This document shows positions 1-7,491 of a DNA stretch of 19,140 nt, piece after piece. The position numbers and the translations under genes are program-made. The stretch covers positions 1 through 19,140 of the forward strand of contig JBLMYS010000193.1 of the NCBI GenBank assembly GCA_050258415.1, given 5' to 3'. Under the pieces are notes generated by a model. That model was not told the origin of the DNA. It ran no database searches and worked only from the letters and a program-made list of their open reading frames with translations. Every line of letters starts with the position of its first letter. Position 1 is the stretch's first letter. The DNA comes from JAAXKN01 sp050258415 (GTDB lineage: Bacteria > Bacteroidota > Ignavibacteria > Ignavibacteriales > SURF-24).

Positions 1-316
1 ACCATACACATTCAAAAAACCCGCTTGCGTCACGCATCTTTACTTTCAGAATCTCTTTTTTACCATAACGGATCTTCTCCTTATCAAGCACCTGCCCTAT
101 TATGGTAACCTCTCCTTCGTAACCGTTTACAAGATGCCCATAAACCTTTGCGGCGTTCAATGTGGTGGAACGGTCCAGGTACTTGGTAGGGAAGTAGTAC
201 ATCATCTGCCTTATGGTCTCTATACCCACTTTGGCAAATGATTCAGCCCTCTTTGGTCCTACGGATTTAATGAACTTTACAGAATGTTCTAATGTATTTG
301 TATTCAGGTTATTCAT
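1..316 (-). CDS. recG: RecG ATP-dependent DNA helicase, N-terminal fragment (gene runs off the window edge)
   Basis: Only the first 105 or so residues are present; the rest lies beyond base 1. RecG is a superfamily 2 helicase that remodels stalled replication forks and Holliday junctions. The visible part begins MNNLNTNTLEHSVKFIKSVG. It continues with GPKRAESFAKVGI, a helix-hairpin-helix-like segment, then MMYYFPTKYLDRST, which is characteristic of the RecG N-terminus. Next comes the start of the OB-fold wedge domain (GEVTIIGQVL, RYGKKEILKVKMRDASG). The helicase motifs are not in the window. The start is the ATG whose complement is at 314-316; no strong Shine-Dalgarno sequence precedes it. 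The gene is divergent from the S46 peptidase across a 143-bp spacer. The match to the wedge region is distinctive, so the identity is fairly secure despite truncation. Confidence 0.87.
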   Translation of the reverse strand, partial: MNNLNTNTLEHSVKFIKSVGPKRAESFAKVGIETIRQMMYYFPTKYLDRSTTLNAAKVYGHLVNGYEGEVTIIGQVLDKEKIRYGKKEILKVKMRDASGFFECVW

Positions 317-459
317 GATTTTCAAAAATAAGTCATAAGAAATGAACATGCAAATTCAATAAATTGCGGCCTAAGAATCCTTTACAAAATGATTTATGAC
401 TATTAATTTCATATTTTTAGTGCTTAAATCTTAATCTTTCCACAGAGAGAGGTATTTTA
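317..459. promoter_or_regulatory. Divergent intergenic region between recG and the S46 peptidase gene
   Basis: This 143-bp AT-rich spacer must contain the promoters of both divergent genes, unless they are read through from outside. On the plus strand TTTACA (381-386) is followed after 17 bases by TAATTT (404-409), a weak sigma-70-like pair. TATTAA (401-406) and TATTTT (412-417) are alternative -10 elements. I see no convincing operator palindrome or riboswitch. The promoter assignment is a guess from spacing and base composition. Confidence 0.3.
446..452 (+). promoter_or_regulatory. Ribosome binding site of the S46 peptidase gene
   Basis: AGAGAGG lies 7 bases before the ATG at 460. This supports that start, which also places a good signal peptide at the N-terminus. 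Confidence 0.6.
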
Positions 460-2667
460 ATGTTTTTTTTCAACAAGTACAGGAAGACATTTCTTCTTAT
501 AATTGGTATTGTCTCTATATCATTCTTTGCTGCTAAGGCCGTGCCCGAAAAACCACTGCCTGAAATAGGCATGCCCGACCTCGACGAAGGGATGTACCCC
601 TTAAGCGAAATCCGGAACATCGCATTAAAACAGGCCGGTCTTAGGATCAATCCCTTGGAAGTCTATAACCCAAATGGCATCAGCCTTGTAGATGCACTGG
701 TAAATGTTGGAGGCTGCACCGGAAGCTTTATCTCCGACGAGGGCCTTATTATTACTAACCACCACTGCGTCTTTGGAGCGCTGCAGGCCGCCAGTACACT
801 AGAACACGACTATATTGAAAATGGTTTCAAAGCCTCTTCAAAGCAAGAGGAGATTGAGGCCAAAGGACTCAGCTGCCGTATTACAGATTCATACGAAGAC
901 GTTTCCGCGAAAATCCTCAAAGCAGCCGGGGGAATTACAGACCCGGCTGAAAGATCCAGAGCTATGGAAAAGAAAAGAATTGAGCTGGTAAAAGAAGCTG
1001 AAAGCAAGGATAAATCCATACGCGCTGAAGTCTCTGAAATGTTTGAAGGACAGACATATGTCCTCTTCAAGTATCGCCTCATACGCGACGTAAGAATAGT
1101 CTACGTGCCCCCTCGCTCTATTGGCGAGTTCGGAGGAGAATCGGATAACTGGGTATGGCCCCGCCATACGGGCGACTTTTCTTTCGTTAGAGCATATGTT
1201 GCAAAGGACGGGTCTCCGGCACCATACTCAAAGGACAACGTTCCATTTAAACCGAAAAAATTCCTGAAGGTTAACCCTAACGGCGTTAACGAGGAAGACT
1301 TCGTATTTATTCTCGGTTACCCGGGCAGGACTTTCCGCCATAAGCCCGCTGATTTCCTGGAGTTCCAGGAAAAATACCAGCTCCCTTATATCTCTGAACT
1401 CTACGACTTCCAGATTTCTACAATGGAAAAAATGGGAGAAAATAACCACGAACTTGCAATCCGCTTTGCTTCAAGAATTAAGGGACTTGCAAACGTGACT
1501 AAGAACTATAAAGGCAAACTCAAAGGACTCAGATCACTTTCACTCGTAGATAAAAAACGCCGGGAAGAAAAAGATCTTCAGGCATTTATCGACAGTGACC
1601 CTTCGCTTAAAGCACAGTATGGAAATGTGCTTCCTGAAACCGAAAAGGCTTATAAGAGCATGTTCAAAACCGCTAAACGCGACCTATGGATGGGACAGAT
1701 ATACAGAACTTCAACACTCCTCAGACTCGCCGATTTGGCTATAGACTATGCAATGGATCAAAAAAAGCCTGAAAGCGAAAGAAAGCAGGCTTATCTTAAT
1801 ATGCCTGAACTGAAGAAAAATATTTCCGTTATCTACGGCACATTCGGCCTTGAAGCGGATAAGATCTTCTTAAAAAGAATGCTGCAGGATGCCTCTGAGT
1901 TTCCTGAAGAATCCGGAATAAGCTCTGTCGAAAAAATAATTAACGGGAAAGACAAAGCTAAGGCTATTGATGAGTATATTGAACAGGCCTTTAAGGATAA
2001 TAAACTTTCCGATCAGGAATACTTCCTGAAGCTTCTTACTAAAAACTATGACGAGATTGTATCATTAAATAATCCTCTCATTACTCTGGCTTTAGACTTA
2101 AGAAAAGAAGCTTCCTCTTATGAGGATTCAAAAAGAGCGCTCGAGGGAACACTTGATGAACTCTCGGCTAGACTCATCGAAGTAAAAAGACTCTGGCAGA
2201 AAAAATCATTTATTCCTGATGCAAACTCTACGCTCAGGCTTACCTACGGACACGTCAGGGGATATTCACCCGCAGATGCAGTCTACAACTCACCCTTTAC
2301 CACTCTTCAGGGGGTAATTGAAAAAAGCTATCTCGGGGGTGAATACAAAATACCTGAAAAACTCCGCGAGCTTTATGAAAATAAGGACTTCGGACGCTTC
2401 TACAGTGAAAAAGTTAAAGGACTGCCGGTTGCCTTGCTCTACGATATGGATACAACGGGCGGCAACTCCGGAAGCCCTATTATGAATGCTTATGGGGAAC
2501 TCATTGGAGTTAACTTCGACAGGACATACGAAGCCACCATCAATGATTATGCCTGGAACGAAGACTACAGCCGCTCAATCGGCGTGGATATCCGCTATGT
2601 ACTCTGGGTTACTCAGAAAATTGGCGGAGCGGATTTTATACTGAAGGAGCTTGGAGTTAATCTCTAA
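460..2667 (+). CDS. S46 family dipeptidyl-peptidase, probably DPP11-like (Asp/Glu-specific)
   Basis: A serine exopeptidase of the S46 family, which releases dipeptides from the N-terminus of oligopeptides in the periplasm or outside the cell. It has 735 residues, near the usual length of about 720. Residues 1-27 look like a signal peptide: basic start, hydrophobic core FLLIIGIVSISFFA, likely cleavage after AKA. The chymotrypsin-like triad is visible: His102 in TNHHCVFGAL, Asp229 in SDNWVWPRHTGDFSF, and Ser670 in TTGGNSGSPIMN. A long helical region separates Asp and Ser, as in the family. In LIGVNFDRTYEA, Arg688 is 18 residues after the catalytic serine. In Porphyromonas DPP11 the equivalent Arg673 (Ser655) confers preference for acidic P1, while DPP7 has glycine there. 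The specificity call is therefore an inference from one residue. The gene is monocistronic and followed by a strong hairpin. Confidence 0.93.
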   Translation: MFFFNKYRKTFLLIIGIVSISFFAAKAVPEKPLPEIGMPDLDEGMYPLSEIRNIALKQAGLRINPLEVYNPNGISLVDALVNVGGCTGSFISDEGLIITNHHCVFGALQAASTLEHDYIENGFKASSKQEEIEAKGLSCRITDSYEDVSAKILKAAGGITDPAERSRAMEKKRIELVKEAESKDKSIRAEVSEMFEGQTYVLFKYRLIRDVRIVYVPPRSIGEFGGESDNWVWPRHTGDFSFVRAYVAKDGSPAPYSKDNVPFKPKKFLKVNPNGVNEEDFVFILGYPGRTFRHKPADFLEFQEKYQLPYISELYDFQISTMEKMGENNHELAIRFASRIKGLANVTKNYKGKLKGLRSLSLVDKKRREEKDLQAFIDSDPSLKAQYGNVLPETEKAYKSMFKTAKRDLWMGQIYRTSTLLRLADLAIDYAMDQKKPESERKQAYLNMPELKKNISVIYGTFGLEADKIFLKRMLQDASEFPEESGISSVEKIINGKDKAKAIDEYIEQAFKDNKLSDQEYFLKLLTKNYDEIVSLNNPLITLALDLRKEASSYEDSKRALEGTLDELSARLIEVKRLWQKKSFIPDANSTLRLTYGHVRGYSPADAVYNSPFTTLQGVIEKSYLGGEYKIPEKLRELYENKDFGRFYSEKVKGLPVALLYDMDTTGGNSGSPIMNAYGELIGVNFDRTYEATINDYAWNEDYSRSIGVDIRYVLWVTQKIGGADFILKELGVNL

Positions 2668-2689
2668 GACCACCCAGTAATTCAAAAAA

Positions 2690-2735
2690 AAAAAAAAGCA
2701 TGGCTGCTTTAAGTGCTGCGGCCATGCTTTTTTTT
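2690..2735. terminator. Bidirectional intrinsic terminator between convergent genes
   Basis: The stem GCATGGC (2698-2704) pairs with GCCATGC (2721-2727) around a 16-base loop. It is extended by eight A-T pairs between the A tract (2690-2697) and the T tract (2728-2735). The T run on the plus strand serves the S46 gene ending at 2667. The A run reads as a U tract on the minus strand and serves the operon ending at 2762. The A tract is part of a 14-base A homopolymer (2684-2697). Confidence 0.88.
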
Positions 2736-2761
2736 GCAAATACCTCTTCTTTAATAAACCA

Positions 2762-3529
2762 TCAAACCTTTTCTTTAACGGCCTTATTTAATTCCCAGAG
2801 CTTGCAGTACTTCGTAAATACATAAAGGGATGAAAATACAGCCAGTATAAATCCGTTAAGTCCGTCCAGAAATCCCAGTTTCATTATATACATCTTAAAG
2901 AAGAGAAAAGGCGGCCTGAGAAGTATATCACTTAAAGACGCAGTCCTGTTTTTCTTCTGGAGTTCTTCGGCGGCTAAAGAGGTATAAATATTAAATTTAT
3001 CAAAGTAATGCTTAATTGAAGGATCTGTATAATGCTCCAGGTCATGCTTCAATTTTCCCGTCTCACCTTCAATAACAAGATGCTCATGAACATCCTTGTT
3101 GCTGAAATGAGCATGGCTTTTGTTGAACAATCTTTCAATGCGCCCCGGATACCATCCGCTGTGCATAATCCACCTGCCAAGGAAATTTGCCTTGCGGGGA
3201 ACTGAATATGCCTTAAAGGCGGGAGTACTCTTCTTAAACTCTAGTATTTCACTATTAAGCTCAGGCGTCAGGGCTTCATCGGCATCAATCCAGAATATCC
3301 AGTCGTTTGAGGCTTTCGAAAGTGCATACTCCTTTGTCCTGGCATATCCCTGCCACTGGCAGACTTCGTATACTACACCTTTTTCCTTCAGGATGTTAAG
3401 CGTGTTGTCCTCTGTCCTGCTGTCTAAAATGACTATAATTTCGTCAATACAGCCCTTCTGGCTGTCGATGCATCGCGCAATATTAAGTTCTTCATCCTTT
3501 GCCAGGATGATGGAAGATATCTTTATCAT
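2762..3529 (-). CDS. Family 2 glycosyltransferase (WaaE/KdtX-like)
   Basis: A GT-A fold glycosyltransferase of 255 residues, predicted to add a sugar to a lipopolysaccharide-core or other envelope glycan on the cytoplasmic face of the inner membrane. The N-terminus has the family 2 start ISSIILAKDEELNIARCI (residues 4-21). The nucleotide-binding Asp36 is in VILDSRTEDNT, and the metal-binding DADE is at 82-85 (WIFWIDADEALTPE). The middle segment PRKANFLGRWIMHSGWYPGR is typical of the WaaE/KdtX-like branch. A hydrophobic stretch near the C-terminus (LGFLDGLNGFILAVFSSLYVF) may anchor it in the membrane. Its ATG overlaps the stop of the O-antigen ligase-like gene by one base (TAATG), which suggests translational coupling. 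It is the last gene before the terminator. The acceptor and donor sugars cannot be read from the sequence. Confidence 0.88.
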   Translation of the reverse strand: MIKISSIILAKDEELNIARCIDSQKGCIDEIIVILDSRTEDNTLNILKEKGVVYEVCQWQGYARTKEYALSKASNDWIFWIDADEALTPELNSEILEFKKSTPAFKAYSVPRKANFLGRWIMHSGWYPGRIERLFNKSHAHFSNKDVHEHLVIEGETGKLKHDLEHYTDPSIKHYFDKFNIYTSLAAEELQKKNRTASLSDILLRPPFLFFKMYIMKLGFLDGLNGFILAVFSSLYVFTKYCKLWELNKAVKEKV

Positions 3530-5631
3530 TAAATTTGTTTCGGATTAAGAACTGTTTCTTCAATTTTACCGCCCTGAGCTTCAATACCCTTTCTCTTATA
3601 TGAGAAATAAAAAGCGAGGTTAAGCCCAAGCGTAAACCAGACCATGGTAATTATCTCATGGTCGCCAAAGTTCCACTCGGCAAGCCCTGAACCTAAGAAT
3701 CCTACGAAGGACGCCAGGGCGCCAAGCGCGTATGAGGAAGCAAACTCCTCACTCTTTAGAGCCTTATAGATCTTTATATGCGTTAGCAGTATGCTGATAA
3801 TCATAAACATTACAACAATAAATCCAATTATGCCGAGGGCAACCATAAAGTGCACATAATTATTGTGAAAATGCCCGTAGGTTTCCTTGTCGTAATACTT
3901 TCTATACATCTTATATATATTCTGCATATCTATGTCGCCAACCCCAAAGAAAGGATGATCCTTTATTACCTGCATGCCTGCCCGCCAGAGGTTCAGCCTT
4001 TCAACGTTGGAGGGATGATAAGGATCTACAATAGTACCAACACGGCTGCGCTTGACTTCTGAGGCGAAAAGCTTGCCTCCGGAGAACAAAATGGACGAGG
4101 GAACAAATGGCAGCCTGCTTACACTTTTAACCGTAATTTTATTATTTACAGGATAGTTTAACTCATAGACACTTCCATTGAAGTCCGAAGCAAAAAGCCT
4201 TCCATCAGCAATAGAGTATTTCCATAAACCTTTAAGCGCCTTATTTGAATCTGTAAGGCTAAGCCCATCATTATCAATATGATAAAGTTTCAGCGAGCGG
4301 CTGTCTGCAAATAGAATATTATTTCCGATAACCTGCGGATAACCGTAATCTGTCTTAACTGCCTGGCTGTAGACCTTCTTTTCTGGCAGCCCGCTACTCA
4401 GTCTAAGGACCGAAAGCCTGTTATCGTCATGGAAAAGGGCTATTGCCGATGAGTCTACAGATATCCCCTTGATATTCCCGAATTCAGTGTATTGGATTCT
4501 TTTAGCGAGGTTCCCGGGATCTGTTAAGACTGTAAGCCCGCTGTCTGAATTGGCAAGGTAAAGATTTCCATTGGCTATGGTAATATCCAAAAGATAACCG
4601 GGAGAAATAAATTCCTTCTTGAACTTCATTTTTCCTGATTCTTTTTTGTATAATAAAAGCCTTCTGTCCAGAAGTCTTGCTACATAAAAACTGTCTTTCC
4701 AGCAGGCGAATCTTTCAACCGCATAGGGTGTTGGATATTTATCCGCGAGGGAAAGATTCTTAAATTCCAGGATCCCGTTGTCATAATCGCTAACATAAAG
4801 ACTATTATTGTCATTAAATGCTACTGCGGCCCTTCCTTCTGTTGCTATGTCTTTTTCTTTTACAAGCTTATCTTTCTCAACGGAATAAACGTGCACAATG
4901 CTTTTGTTGTTCTGAAAAACGATAGCTGCCACGGCCAGAATAACTAATGGCGCAAGTACCAGCCATTTTCTTTTCACAATGAGCGCAATGAATATCGCCG
5001 CTGCCGTTCCTATCCACGCCGCGCGAGTGTCACTTGCAACGAGTGCAACTAGCGAGAGAATAAAAGCTCCAAGATAAAACATCTTCAGCTTAAGGCTCTT
5101 CTTTTCATTTATCAGGAATGCAAAGGAAAATACTGTAGTAAAACTGATAAGCCCGCCTGCCGTCATAACATACTGGAAAAGTGAGGGGCCTTTCCCCTGT
5201 ACCACATACAGGTTGGAAAGAAAATACTTCAGGGCAAAGCCAAGATAAAACGTAATTGTAAGAAGTGCCGCGCCAAGATAAACCTTGAAGAATAACTTCG
5301 CCTTGTTGAAATCATCCGCGGCGGCTAAAAATGTATATACTGTCGGTATGAGAAGGAATCTTCTTAGTACATTATTAAATGCCTGGCGCTCATTAAAGGA
5401 AAAGAAGGCGGCAACTATTTCAACCAGTATAAACAGGATAAAGGGTACTTCCAGTCCCGTCCTCTTAAACCTGTTTTCGCCAAGAAAATATTCTATAATA
5501 ATGCAAAGGAGCGCTCCATAATAGCCGAGCTGGTTTACAAAAATAGAATTATTGGTGCTTACGAGGAATAAAATTGCACAAGCAAAGATTATCCTGTCCA
5601 ATATTTTTATGACTGAGGCTTTGTTTTCCAT
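3529..5631 (-). CDS. O-antigen ligase/polymerase-like (Wzy_C) membrane protein with an inserted propeller-like periplasmic domain
   Basis: A polytopic protein of 700 residues, well above the usual 400-450 of WaaL/Wzy_C proteins. About nine hydrophobic segments occupy residues 11-240 and three more lie at about 593-676. Ligase-family landmarks are present: SDTRAAWIG (200-208), matching the conserved Arg-x-x-Trp element, then RLNLWRAGMQVIKDHPFFGVG (545-565) and HFHNNYVH (587-594), which carries the likely catalytic His. Between residues 241 and 535, where the large periplasmic loop starts, lies an extra domain of about 290 residues. It contains seven repeats of about 40 residues. Family proteins transfer undecaprenyl-linked glycan to lipid A-core or another acceptor at the periplasmic face of the inner membrane. 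The gene starts 3 bases after the ABC exporter ends and is followed by a coupled glycosyltransferase. The fold class is well supported; whether it acts as ligase or polymerase is open. Confidence 0.83.
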   Translation of the reverse strand: MENKASVIKILDRIIFACAILFLVSTNNSIFVNQLGYYGALLCIIIEYFLGENRFKRTGLEVPFILFILVEIVAAFFSFNERQAFNNVLRRFLLIPTVYTFLAAADDFNKAKLFFKVYLGAALLTITFYLGFALKYFLSNLYVVQGKGPSLFQYVMTAGGLISFTTVFSFAFLINEKKSLKLKMFYLGAFILSLVALVASDTRAAWIGTAAAIFIALIVKRKWLVLAPLVILAVAAIVFQNNKSIVHVYSVEKDKLVKEKDIATEGRAAVAFNDNNSLYVSDYDNGILEFKNLSLADKYPTPYAVERFACWKDSFYVARLLDRRLLLYKKESGKMKFKKEFISPGYLLDITIANGNLYLANSDSGLTVLTDPGNLAKRIQYTEFGNIKGISVDSSAIALFHDDNRLSVLRLSSGLPEKKVYSQAVKTDYGYPQVIGNNILFADSRSLKLYHIDNDGLSLTDSNKALKGLWKYSIADGRLFASDFNGSVYELNYPVNNKITVKSVSRLPFVPSSILFSGGKLFASEVKRSRVGTIVDPYHPSNVERLNLWRAGMQVIKDHPFFGVGDIDMQNIYKMYRKYYDKETYGHFHNNYVHFMVALGIIGFIVVMFMIISILLTHIKIYKALKSEEFASSYALGALASFVGFLGSGLAEWNFGDHEIITMVWFTLGLNLAFYFSYKRKGIEAQGGKIEETVLNPKQI
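4030..4803 (-). repeat. Seven tandem beta-propeller-type protein repeats inside the O-antigen ligase-like gene
   Basis: The repeats encode residues 277-534 of the 700-residue protein. The cores are SLYVSDYDNGILEF (277-290), SFYVARLLDRRLLLY (314-328), NLYLANSDSGLTVL (356-369), AIALFHDDNRLSVL (396-409), NILFADSRSLKLYHI (438-452), RLFASDFNGSVYEL (478-491) and KLFASEVKRSRVGTI (520-534). Successive cores are offset by 37, 42, 40, 42, 40 and 42 residues. The pattern, two beta strands joined by a D/N/G turn, is what NHL- or PQQ-like propeller blades show. A seven-bladed toroid is the inference; no structure can be computed here. Confidence 0.7.
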
Positions 5632-5634
5632 TAT

Positions 5635-7491
5635 CTAATCCCGGAATTGTAGTTCATAAAGTTTCCTGTATACGCTTTTGCTATGTTCCATTAACTCTTC
5701 ATGTTTTCCCTGCTGAATAATGCGCCCCTTCTCAAGTACAAGGATCTTGTCTGCGTTTCTTATTGTACTCAGCCTGTGTGCAATTACAACCGTGGTCCTC
5801 TCCTTCATGAGCCTTTCAATGGCCTCCTGAACAAGGACTTCACTTTCATTGTCAAGAGCCGAAGTAGCCTCATCAAAAATCATAATAGGAGGATTAACCA
5901 GCAGCGCCCTGGCTATTGAAATCCTCTGGCGCTGGCCTCCTGAAATCTTGGCGCCTCTTTCGCCTACAATAGTATCGTATCCGTGAGGCATCTGCATGAT
6001 AAAATTATGGGCGTTTGCAGCTTTGGCTGCCTCAATGATCTTTTCCATAGGGTAGTTATCAAGCCCATAGGCTATGTTATTTTTTATCGTATCGTTAAAA
6101 AGCACAGTCTCCTGAGTAACAATTCCCATAAGACTTCTGAGGTTTTCAATCTTTATGTTTTTAATATCTATGCCGTCAATAAGAATTTTCCCTGAAGTTG
6201 GATCGTAAAACCTTGGAAGCAGGTCAACAAGCGTGGTCTTACCGGAGCCGCTGCTGCCTACAAGAGCAACAATCTCACCCTTGTTAATATTAAAGCAGAG
6301 GTCATCAAGAACCAGCTGATCTGAATCCTCATAGTGGAACGACAGGTTCTCAAAAGAAATCTTTTCCTGAAGCGTATTTACCTTTACCGGATTCGCCACA
6401 TTTTCAATTCCGGGCTTTGTATCGAGAATTTCAAAAACCCTGTCTGCCGCGGCGCTCGACTCCTGTATGCGGTTATTTACACCGCTTAACTCCTTAATTG
6501 GGGGCATGAGCTGGAAGATTGCGAATAGGAACCCAAGAAATTCACTCGCCTTTAATGTCCCTTCCTCAAGAACTAGCCTGCCTCCATAATAAACTATGAA
6601 AACTCCCACTACAACACTTAAGAATTCCGTAATAGGACTCGAGGCGTTTCTGATCCTTACAATTTTAAGGAACAAATTAAAATAGCTTCTGGTCTCTTTT
6701 GTGAATTTTTTGTTTTCATATTCCTCCATACCGAAAGCCTTGACTATCTTGACGCCTGAGATTGTCTCGTGGAGCACAGTCGTAATGTCAGACATTTTTT
6801 CCTGCAGGAGTATGCTGTGCCGGCGAAGTATAAGTCCGATCCAGCTAATGATAAAAAGCGAAACAGGAAGAATCAGTATTGAAAAAAGCATCAGCTTCCA
6901 GCTGATAGAAACTGCAATCCCTATGAATACAAGAATCGTAAGAGGCTCACGTATGAGGTTCAAAAACACGGCAGAGACGCTTGCCTGAACGGCGTTTACG
7001 TCATTTGTGACACGGGAGATAAGATTGCCCGTTTTCTCATTCTTAAAATAACTCATTGGAAGCTTATGCAGATGCCTGTAGGCGCTGTTGCGCATATCTT
7101 TTATGAGCCCCTGCTCAACTGTTGCCAGATAATATGCCTGCAGGTATCCGAAGATGTTCTTTGCAAGGAATGCAATAAGTATGAGTATGCATATCTTTAC
7201 AAGAGAATCTGTTTTGCTGCCCGAGAAAATATAACTGTGAAAGGCCTGCGATATGGACTCTTTTATGTCTGTGATCCAGTGGGGCAATATTCCGTTGGCC
7301 TTGTCTATCATTTGGGTCTGCTCCTGCGCCTTTACTTTGCCCGGCTCCTGAAAGAGCGTATCGAGCAACGGTATCATCAGGTATATGGATGCGCCGTTAA
7401 GCAGTGCAAAGAGAATTGTACAGAATATGGAAGCTGAAAGATGCTTCCAGTAAGGTTTGATAAAATTTAATATTCTAAAATATGTTTTCAC
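5635..7491 (-). CDS. MsbA-like ABC exporter, fused permease and ATPase
   Basis: A half-size type IV ABC exporter (618 residues) that as a homodimer would flip a lipid or lipid-linked glycan across the inner membrane. The N-terminal half (1-340) is the six-helix membrane domain. It includes an extended loop after the first helix (about 45-95), longer than in E. coli MsbA. The ATPase half has Walker A GSSGSGKTT (412-420), the Q-loop at Gln460 (GIVTQETVLF), signature ISGGQRQR (516-523), Walker B IMIFDE (536-541) and His572 (VVIAHRLST). The start is GTG at 7491, overlapping the lipoprotein stop by four bases (GTGA), with GGAA just upstream. The gene lies between a SPOR lipoprotein and an O-antigen ligase-like gene, so a glycolipid or lipid A cargo is likely. 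The substrate is inferred from context; other exporters of this family carry drugs or peptides. Confidence 0.9.
   Translation of the reverse strand: MKTYFRILNFIKPYWKHLSASIFCTILFALLNGASIYLMIPLLDTLFQEPGKVKAQEQTQMIDKANGILPHWITDIKESISQAFHSYIFSGSKTDSLVKICILILIAFLAKNIFGYLQAYYLATVEQGLIKDMRNSAYRHLHKLPMSYFKNEKTGNLISRVTNDVNAVQASVSAVFLNLIREPLTILVFIGIAVSISWKLMLFSILILPVSLFIISWIGLILRRHSILLQEKMSDITTVLHETISGVKIVKAFGMEEYENKKFTKETRSYFNLFLKIVRIRNASSPITEFLSVVVGVFIVYYGGRLVLEEGTLKASEFLGFLFAIFQLMPPIKELSGVNNRIQESSAAADRVFEILDTKPGIENVANPVKVNTLQEKISFENLSFHYEDSDQLVLDDLCFNINKGEIVALVGSSGSGKTTLVDLLPRFYDPTSGKILIDGIDIKNIKIENLRSLMGIVTQETVLFNDTIKNNIAYGLDNYPMEKIIEAAKAANAHNFIMQMPHGYDTIVGERGAKISGGQRQRISIARALLVNPPIMIFDEATSALDNESEVLVQEAIERLMKERTTVVIAHRLSTIRNADKILVLEKGRIIQQGKHEELMEHSKSVYRKLYELQFRD

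Noticed and set aside
3120..3548. Open plus-strand frame of about 142 codons opposite the family 2 glycosyltransferase gene
   Set aside because: It is antisense to a clearly conserved gene, has no recognisable domain or binding site, and its composition is what a complementary frame gives.
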